Shown here: piece after piece, positions 12,807 through 18,385 of the stretch
Layout: the number at the start of each line of letters is the position of its first letter
Numbering within the stretch: the stretch's first letter is position 1
Origin: Candidatus Pacebacteria bacterium CG10_big_fil_rev_8_21_14_0_10_44_11
Lineage (GTDB): Bacteria; Patescibacteriota; Microgenomatia; UBA1400; PJMF01
Length of the DNA stretch: 18,385 nucleotides
Assembly (NCBI GenBank): GCA_002772705.1
Contig: PFDH01000032.1
Coordinates: forward strand, 16,035-34,419
Reading direction: 5' to 3'
Made by a program: the position numbers and the translations under genes
Notes under the pieces: generated by a model
What the model was told of the DNA's origin: nothing
The model's input: only the letters and a program-made list of their open reading frames with translations
Database searches by the model: none

Positions 12807-14963
12807 TTATACTATTTTACGAACGGCTCCACTTGCTTGGCGCTCAGCCACAATTTTTTCAGCAATGTTGGTTGGAACCACGTCGTAATGACTCGGGAGC
12901 ATCACACTAGACGCTCTGCCCTGGGTCATACTCCTGAGAATTGTAACATAGCCTTGCATTTCTGCCAATGGTACCAATGCGGTGATAATTGTCGCTGCTC
13001 CTCTTGTGGTGGTACCTTGAATTTGCGCCCGGCGTGAACCTAGATCACCCATCACATCGCCCATAAATTGTTCTGGCGTAGAAACTTCTACCTTCATAAT
13101 TGGTTCGATCAACACCATACCGGCAGTTCTCACGGCATCTCTCATGGAAAGCGAACCCGCCATTTTAAATGATAACTCACTCGAGTCAACATCATGATAA
13201 GAGCCATCATAGAGCGTAACTTTGATATCAGTCAGCGGAAAACCAGCGTAAAAACCGCGCTCTAACGCTTCCTGGATGCCTTTATTGGTCGGTTCAATGT
13301 ATTCTTTGGGAATCGTGCCGCCAGTAATGTCGTTAACAAACTCATAACCAGTGCCACGATCCTTTGGTTCAATCTTAATTAACACGTGACCGTATTGTCC
13401 CCGACCTCCGGACTGCTTAATGTACTTGCCCTCACCCTCTGCATACTGGGTGATAGTTTCCCGATAAGCCACTTGTGGTTTACCAACATTAGCATCAACT
13501 TTAAACTCACGCTTCATCCGGTCAACCAAAATTTCTAGGTGTAGCTCGCCCATACCGCCAATAATGGTTTGGCCAGTTTCGGCGTTAGAAGAAATTTTGA
13601 AAGTTGGATCTTCTTCGCTCAATTTGGCCAACGCCATACCCATTTTTTCTTGGTCTGACTTGGTTCTGGGTTCAATTGCCAGAGAAATCACCGGGTCAGA
13701 AAATAAAATCCCCTCAAGAATAATTGGGGTGTCTTCTTCACAAAGGGTGTCGCCAGTTTTGGTGTCTTTCAGACCAACCAAAGCCACAATTTCACCTGCC
13801 CTGGCCTCAGCAATCTCTTCTCGTTGATTAGCGTGCATGAGCAACAAACGACCAACTCGCTCTTTGACATCACGAGTGGAGTTGTAAATATAGCTTCCTG
13901 ATTTAAGTACCCCAGAATAAACTCGACAGTAAGTCAGTTTACCAACGTGGGGATCAGTTTGAATCTTGAACGCCAAAATGCTCAATTTTTCTTCTGGCAC
14001 TAATTGACGGACAATTTCTTCACCGGTTTTTGGGTGGGTGCCGGTAATGTGGTCAATATCAACTGGCGAAGGCAGGTACTCAACCACCGCGTCAAGCAGC
14101 GGCTGAACACCGGTGTTTTTGAGCGATGAACCAGCGTAAACTGGCACCAATTTATAAGCAATCACGGCTTTTCTGAGCGCTGTTCGCAGCTCGTCAGCCG
14201 AAATTTCTGCTTCGTTAAAAAACTTTTCCAGCAAACCATCATCAGTTTCAGCAATCAACTCAACCAGCTGAGCTCTGAGTGCTTCAACCTGTTCAGTATA
14301 CTGGGCAGGAACTTCCATTATCTGTGGCTCGGTATCAGCTTCGCTATCTTTCCAGTACAGCGCTTTACGCTCGATCAGCTGAATCACGCCTCTGAAATCA
14401 TTCTCTGAGCCCATCGGTAACACCATCACGGCTGGCTTGACACCAAACTTGACTCTAATGTCCTCGATGGTGGCAAAGAAATCGGCACCAACTTTATCCA
14501 TCTTGTTGATAAAACAAATTCGCGGTACGTGGTACTTATCTGCTTGTCGCCAAACGGTTTCTGACTGAGACTGGACACCTTCACTGGCATCGAGCACAGT
14601 CACTCCCCCATCAAGAACGCGTAAGCTGCGTTCTACCTCGGCAGTGAAATCAACGTGTCCCGGAGTATCAATGATATTAAAGCGGTAAGGTTCTCTAGAA
14701 ACAGTCGATTCAAAGTAAGGTTGCCAAAAAGTGGTGGTAGCCGCTGAAACAATGGTGATGCCCCGCTCTTGCTCCTGGGCCATCCAGTCCATAGTGGCAG
14801 CGCCTTCATGGACTTCACCAATTTTGTAGGTCTTGCCAGTAAAATAGAGAATTCGCTCGGTCGTTGTTGTCTTACCAGCGTCAATATGGGCAATAATACC
14901 AATGTTTCTAATTCTAGAAAGTGGAATTGATTTGGTGTCTTCTAGTTTTATTGTGTGTACCAT
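12807..14963 (-). CDS. fusA: Translation elongation factor G
   Basis: GTPase that drives translocation and, with RRF, ribosome recycling. The 718 residues show G1 AHIDAGKTT at 25-33, G2 RGITI at 67-71, G3 DTPGHVD at 99-105 and G4 NKMD at 153-156. Domain II is around 320-425 and domain III around 430-500. Domain IV carries its tip segment YDGSYHDVDSSE (585-596, His590 matching the translocation-critical histidine of E. coli). Domain V ends near GRASSVMLPSHYDVVP (682-697). The length is slightly above the usual 690-705. The ATG has no convincing Shine-Dalgarno sequence. It is preceded by a spacer with a possible promoter and followed by tuf after 72 bases. Confidence 0.99.
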   Translation of the reverse strand: MVHTIKLEDTKSIPLSRIRNIGIIAHIDAGKTTTTERILYFTGKTYKIGEVHEGAATMDWMAQEQERGITIVSAATTTFWQPYFESTVSREPYRFNIIDTPGHVDFTAEVERSLRVLDGGVTVLDASEGVQSQSETVWRQADKYHVPRICFINKMDKVGADFFATIEDIRVKFGVKPAVMVLPMGSENDFRGVIQLIERKALYWKDSEADTEPQIMEVPAQYTEQVEALRAQLVELIAETDDGLLEKFFNEAEISADELRTALRKAVIAYKLVPVYAGSSLKNTGVQPLLDAVVEYLPSPVDIDHITGTHPKTGEEIVRQLVPEEKLSILAFKIQTDPHVGKLTYCRVYSGVLKSGSYIYNSTRDVKERVGRLLLMHANQREEIAEARAGEIVALVGLKDTKTGDTLCEEDTPIILEGILFSDPVISLAIEPRTKSDQEKMGMALAKLSEEDPTFKISSNAETGQTIIGGMGELHLEILVDRMKREFKVDANVGKPQVAYRETITQYAEGEGKYIKQSGGRGQYGHVLIKIEPKDRGTGYEFVNDITGGTIPKEYIEPTNKGIQEALERGFYAGFPLTDIKVTLYDGSYHDVDSSELSFKMAGSLSMRDAVRTAGMVLIEPIMKVEVSTPEQFMGDVMGDLGSRRAQIQGTTTRGAATIITALVPLAEMQGYVTILRSMTQGRASSVMLPSHYDVVPTNIAEKIVAERQASGAVRKIV

Positions 14964-15012
14964 ATGGACTTACTTTGCGTTTAGTTTGACCAAAAAAACT
15001 GAACCAAAGGAC

Positions 15013-15041
15013 AGTATACTTGGTGTGACTAACCACTGCAA
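15013..15041 (-). promoter_or_regulatory. Possible promoter upstream of fusA
   Basis: On the minus strand, TATACT (15013-15018, five of six matches to the -10 consensus) lies 17 bases after TTGCAG (15036-15041, sharing only TTG with the -35 consensus). It sits in the 114-base rpsG-fusA spacer and would give a leader of about 45 bases. Extra internal promoters for fusA-tuf are common, but the weak -35 keeps this tentative. Confidence 0.4.
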
Positions 15042-15077
15042 TCAAAACGAAACTAGACATCGTCCTGGTTTAAAAAA

Positions 15078-15554
15078 TTACCAGCGGAAATGGGCAAATG
15101 CTTTGTTGGCATCGGCCATTCGGTGAGAAGTCATTTTTCGTTGAATTGCCCCACCTTGATTTTGCAAGGAGTCAAGCATTTCTGCCATCAATTTCTCAGC
15201 AAAACTATGATACTGTTTGCTTGAACGTTTGCGAGCTTCTTGAACCAGCCAACGCAGGGCTAGGGCAAATCCACGTCGGGGTCTGACTGGCATTGGCACT
15301 TGATAGGCGGCGCCACCAACTCGACGAGAACGAACTTCCATCTGGGGAGTGACTGAATCAATGACCGCTTCAAATACTTCGAGTGGTTTTTTCTTAGTTT
15401 CTTGAGCAGCTAGGTCTAGAGCCGAATAAACTTGTTTCATTGCTACCGTCCGTTTACCATCTTTGGTAACGTAGTTGATTAACTTGGCTATTCTGGCCGA
15501 ACCATACAAAGTGTCTGGTTCTGTCATTCTAATCGGGGCGCGTTTTGCTCTCAT
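15078..15554 (-). CDS. rpsG: 30S ribosomal protein S7
   Basis: Primary 16S rRNA-binding protein that organises the 30S head and lines the E site; in E. coli it represses the str operon. The 158 residues include LINYVTKDGKRTVAMKQVYS at about 25-44, VRSRRVGGAAYQVPMPVRPR at about 74-93, RWLVQEARKR at about 101-110, and the conserved C-terminal region HRMADANKAFAHFRW. Length is normal. It starts 12 bases after the rpsL stop with only AAGAG as a possible ribosome-binding site. Confidence 0.98.
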   Translation of the reverse strand: MRAKRAPIRMTEPDTLYGSARIAKLINYVTKDGKRTVAMKQVYSALDLAAQETKKKPLEVFEAVIDSVTPQMEVRSRRVGGAAYQVPMPVRPRRGFALALRWLVQEARKRSSKQYHSFAEKLMAEMLDSLQNQGGAIQRKMTSHRMADANKAFAHFRW

Positions 15555-15566
15555 AGGTGGGCTCTT

Positions 15567-15977
15567 TTAACTAGCTTTGACTCCGTATTTACTCCGGCTT
15601 GTTTTGCGACCATCAACACCAGAAGCGTCAAATTTACCTCTGACAATATGATATTTTACACCAGGAAGGTCTTTCACTCTGCCGCCACGAACCAAAACAA
15701 TGCTGTGTTCTGCCAATGAGTGACCTTCGCCCATAATATAGGCAGTGACTTCAACTTTATTGGACAATCTGACCCGAGCCACTTTCCGCAAAGCTGAGTT
15801 TGGTTTTTTTGGCGTCATAGTCTTGACCACAGTACACACCCCACGTTTTTGAGGATTGGTAGTTTTGACCGGTTTTCCGGTTAATGAGTTGAAGCTGCGA
15901 CGAAGAGCAGTAGCCTTAATTTTTTTAGCTGGGCTTCTGCGTCCGCCTTTGCGAATCAACTGATTAATTGTCGGCAT
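15567..15977 (-). CDS. rpsL: 30S ribosomal protein S12
   Basis: Decoding-centre protein that governs accuracy; the classic site of streptomycin-resistance mutations. The 136 residues start MPTINQLIRKGGRR, include an insertion of about 13 residues before PQKRGVC (42-48) relative to E. coli, as in B. subtilis S12, and keep TMTPKKPNSALRK at 53-65 and GGRVKDLPGVKYH at 98-110. The key Lys (57-58) and Asp (103) positions are the sensitive wild-type residues. AAGGAAG precedes the ATG at good spacing. It is the first gene of the str cluster. Confidence 0.99.
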   Translation of the reverse strand: MPTINQLIRKGGRRSPAKKIKATALRRSFNSLTGKPVKTTNPQKRGVCTVVKTMTPKKPNSALRKVARVRLSNKVEVTAYIMGEGHSLAEHSIVLVRGGRVKDLPGVKYHIVRGKFDASGVDGRKTSRSKYGVKAS

Positions 15978-16015
15978 ATCGTTTACTTCCTTTGTTCTTT
16001 AGACTCGAGTTGATG

Positions 16016-16045
16016 ATTGTACCATATCAAGCCTAACTTTGGCAG
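16016..16045 (-). promoter_or_regulatory. Possible promoter upstream of rpsL
   Basis: On the minus strand TACAAT (16016-16021, five of six matches to the -10 consensus) lies 18 bases after CTGCCA (16040-16045, four of six matches to the -35 consensus). It falls in the 93-base rpoC-rpsL spacer, about 40 bases before the start codon. No terminator is visible after rpoC, so read-through from the rpoBC transcript is also likely. Confidence 0.45.
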
Positions 16046-16070
16046 AGTTTCTTGACTAGTGCGACCTAAA

Positions 16071-18385
16071 TTACTCCTCAATCCGAGCTCTTTCTGCCGT
16101 GGTTGGAATCAAGCGGCCGATAATCACATTCTCTTTGAGACCCTCTAGATAATCAATTGCACCCGAGCAAGCAGCATCAGTCAAGACATTCTTTGTGTGC
16201 TGGAATGAGGCGGCTGACAACCAAGAACTGGTAAAAAGTGACGACCTAGTAATGCCCAAGAACATAATCTTGGCTGTGGCTGGTTCACCACCAGCGGCCA
16301 CGGTTTGATCATTCATCTCCATGAATCGGCTTCGTTCAGCAATTTCGCCAGTTAAGAAATCAGTGTCACCAACCCCTTCAATCTGTAGTTTGTCACTCAT
16401 TTTTCTGACAATGACCTCAAAGTGCTTGTCGTGAATCTGAATACCCTGCGACTCGTAGACCTGTTGAATTTGATCAACCACGTACTGCTGGACAAAAAGC
16501 AAACCCTTCAGTTGTAACAATTCGCGTAGATTAACCGAACCAGCGGTTAATTGTTGGCCAACGTGAACCAGATCGCCAGTTTCAACTTGCAGTGGTGCTT
16601 GGGGATGAAGCGTGACTGATTGTTCATCGGTGGCTTGACCCTTGCCTTTGATGGTCAAAATTTTTTGATCACCGTCCATTTTGATCGAAACTTTACCAGA
16701 AATCTCAGCTAACACCGCTGGGTTTTTGGGATTACGAGCTTCAAACATCTCTTCGACCCGAGGGAGACCCTGAGTCACGTCAAGTCCGACGATACCACCT
16801 GAATGCTTCACCCGCATGGTCAACTGAGTACCAGGCTCACCAATGGATTGGGCAGCGATAATACCAATTGGCACACCCAGCTCAATTGGCGCTCGGGTTG
16901 AGAAGTCCCAACCATAGCACTTTGCACACAAGCCTTTTGGTGCCTCACATGTCAGCGGTGAATAAATAGCCACGATCTCAACGCCCGCCTTGTCAATTGC
17001 TTCGGCAATTTCTGGCGTAATCAAGGCTCCCTTGGCAACCAACACCTTACTGCCACTTTTGACTGCCTTGGCAGCCAGTCGGCCAGTAATTCTCACCGCA
17101 AAAACTTCTGAACGACCGGCTTTGACTAGTTCAATATAGTTTTCGGTACCACAGTCTTCAATTCTGGTAATCATGTCGTGAGCAACGTCACACAGTCTGC
17201 GAGTTAGGTAACCAGCATCAGCAGTTTTAATGGCTGAGTCAGTCAAACCTTTTCTTGAACCACGAGCAGAAGTTACGTACTCAAAAATTGATAAGCCTTG
17301 CCTAAAGTTAGACTTGGTTGGCATTTCCACAATGTTACCAAGCGGATCGACCACTAAACCTCTCATCGCCGCCAACTGTTTAACCTGGTCTTTAGAAGCC
17401 CGGGTTCCACCTGAGTTGATCATGATCTTGACGGCGTTAGATTCCTCGTATGAGTTCCAGGTTTTCTCGGCTACATCATCGGTCGTGGCCATCCAAACGT
17501 TAAAGAACAAGCGTTTGCGCTCTTCGGCTGAGATAAAGCCTTTTTGGAACTGTTCTTGAATTGATTCAACCTTGCCGTTGGCAACTTCAATAATCTGGTC
17601 TTTTTCTGGAATCATGGCACAATCAGTGACTGAGACCGAAAGACCTGATTCAGTGGCAGCAGCAAACCCGACATCTTTGATTGAGTCGATTAGTTGAGCG
17701 ACTTCCTCTTGTTGGGCGGTACTAATGGCAAAGGTAACAATTTCTTTAATTTTCTTGGCACCAATCGGTTCATTAATAAACTTGAAGGAAGGCAGCAAAA
17801 TATCGTTAAACTGCAACCGACCAACTGTGGTTTGTAAAATTGTGCCTTGATGTCTGACCGAAATAAGTTGTCGATGAGTTATTTTGCTGACTTGATAGGC
17901 ATGATAAGCCTCTTGCTTACCAGAAAAGACTGATTTTAGTTTAGGCAAACTGTCATCAACAGTGGTGAGATAATAAACACCAAGTGCCATTTCTTTATTT
18001 GGCACGGTAATTGGCTCACCATTAGCCGGTTTGAGCAGATTGTGAGTGGCCATCATCAAATTCTTGGCTTCTTCTTGTGCTTCTTTGGTCAGCGGAATAT
18101 GGACAGCCATCTGGTCACCATCAAAATCGGCGTTATAACCAGAACAAACACACGGGTGTAGCCGGATGGCGTTACCCTCAATCAGAATTGGAAAGAACGC
18201 CTGCATACCCAGTTTGTGCAAGGTTGGAGCCCGATTCAAAATAACTGGATGATTTTGAGTGACTTGCTCAAGAATGTCGTACACTACCGGCTCGCGACGT
18301 TCAATCTGTTGTCGAGCGCTCTTGACATTCGGAGCAGTTCCCTGGACGATTAATTCTCGCAACACATAGGGCTTAAACATTTCTA
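16071..18385 (-). CDS. rpoC: DNA-directed RNA polymerase subunit beta' (C-terminal part, cut by window edge)
   Basis: Catalytic subunit of RNA polymerase. The 5' part lies beyond the right edge; about 770 residues are visible. Counting from the methionine at 18380, the active-site loop NADFDGDQMAVH is at 83-94 with the three Mg-binding Asp residues (85, 87, 89). The bridge helix GSRKGLTDSAIKTADAGYLT is at 374-393. The second zinc site is complete (Cys410, 478, 485, 488). The trigger loop LTMRVKHSGG is at 520-529, with catalytic His526 kept but VK replacing the common TF. The C-terminus has GGEPATAKIMFLGITRSSL, SWLSAASFQ and GLKENVIIGRLIP, as usual. No large lineage insert such as E. coli SI3 is present. 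The frame ends in TAA, 93 bases before rpsL. Confidence 0.99.
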   Translation of the reverse strand, partial: EMFKPYVLRELIVQGTAPNVKSARQQIERREPVVYDILEQVTQNHPVILNRAPTLHKLGMQAFFPILIEGNAIRLHPCVCSGYNADFDGDQMAVHIPLTKEAQEEAKNLMMATHNLLKPANGEPITVPNKEMALGVYYLTTVDDSLPKLKSVFSGKQEAYHAYQVSKITHRQLISVRHQGTILQTTVGRLQFNDILLPSFKFINEPIGAKKIKEIVTFAISTAQQEEVAQLIDSIKDVGFAAATESGLSVSVTDCAMIPEKDQIIEVANGKVESIQEQFQKGFISAEERKRLFFNVWMATTDDVAEKTWNSYEESNAVKIMINSGGTRASKDQVKQLAAMRGLVVDPLGNIVEMPTKSNFRQGLSIFEYVTSARGSRKGLTDSAIKTADAGYLTRRLCDVAHDMITRIEDCGTENYIELVKAGRSEVFAVRITGRLAAKAVKSGSKVLVAKGALITPEIAEAIDKAGVEIVAIYSPLTCEAPKGLCAKCYGWDFSTRAPIELGVPIGIIAAQSIGEPGTQLTMRVKHSGGIVGLDVTQGLPRVEEMFEARNPKNPAVLAEISGKVSIKMDGDQKILTIKGKGQATDEQSVTLHPQAPLQVETGDLVHVGQQLTAGSVNLRELLQLKGLLFVQQYVVDQIQQVYESQGIQIHDKHFEVIVRKMSDKLQIEGVGDTDFLTGEIAERSRFMEMNDQTVAAGGEPATAKIMFLGITRSSLFTSSWLSAASFQHTKNVLTDAACSGAIDYLEGLKENVIIGRLIPTTAERARIEE

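Noticed and set aside
15065..15084. Imperfect inverted repeat CTGGT/ACCAG around the rpsG stop as a terminator
   Set aside because: Only five paired bases, includes the last rpsG codon, and the T run lies in the loop rather than after the stem.
458..18385. Alternative genetic code (UGA as glycine, as in some CPR groups)
   Set aside because: All genes read end to end with standard stops, which are mostly TAA and TAG. No conserved glycine position is interrupted by TGA.
1..18385. Mobile elements, CRISPR arrays, tRNA or rRNA genes, or an embedded novel defence system
   Set aside because: Gene order is continuous and syntenic with standard ribosomal operons, spacers are at most 285 bases, and no repeat array, transposase, integrase or RNA gene signature was seen.

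Overview
The window is a contiguous block of core information-processing genes, all read from the minus strand, so gene order runs from right to left. In transcription order: the 3' part of rpoC, then the str cluster (rpsL, rpsG, fusA, tuf), the S10 cluster (rpsJ, rplC, rplD, rplW, rplB, rpsS, rplV, rpsC, rplP, rpmC, rpsQ), the spc cluster (rplN, rplX, rplE, rpsN, rpsH, rplF, rplR, rpsE, rplO, secY), and the 5' part of adk cut by the left edge. No rRNA, tRNA, CRISPR array, insertion sequence or plus-strand gene is supported. The plus-strand open frames all lie opposite these genes and are shadows.

The organism is bacterial: RpoC is bacterial type, and the gene order is the standard bacterial str-S10-spc order. 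One absence is informative. rpmD (ribosomal protein L30), normally between rpsE and rplO, is missing, and the slot is closed to a single base between the rpsE stop and the rplO start. Together with very tight spacing, Lys/Ala-rich tails on S5, L4 and L22, and a short S14, this points to the Candidate Phyla Radiation (Patescibacteria), perhaps a Microgenomates-like lineage. The phylum-level guess is moderate; the class-level guess is weak. The standard genetic code (table 11) reads every gene end to end.

Layout. 16071-18385: C-terminal part of RNA polymerase beta'. 15978-16070: spacer with a plausible promoter. 15567-15977 and 15078-15554: S12 and S7. 14964-15077: spacer with a second plausible promoter. 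12807-14963: EF-G. 12735-12806: tuf leader with a palindrome and a strong Shine-Dalgarno sequence. 11538-12734: EF-Tu. 11253-11537: the longest non-coding stretch, with a 13-bp hairpin after tuf, a smaller hairpin, and a good promoter before rpsJ; it probably divides the str unit from the S10-spc unit. 458-11252: a run of 20 genes with gaps of 0-82 bases, ending in secY, followed 15 bases later by adk.

The products form one programme: transcription (RpoC), ribosome assembly, translation elongation (EF-Tu, EF-G), membrane insertion (SecY) and adenylate balance (Adk). I found no previously undescribed system. The notable details are small: a mixed-character S14, substitutions in the RpoC trigger loop, an acidic tail on L3 against basic tails on its neighbours, a short-lid adenylate kinase, several gene starts without a Shine-Dalgarno sequence, and the structured spacers around rpsJ.
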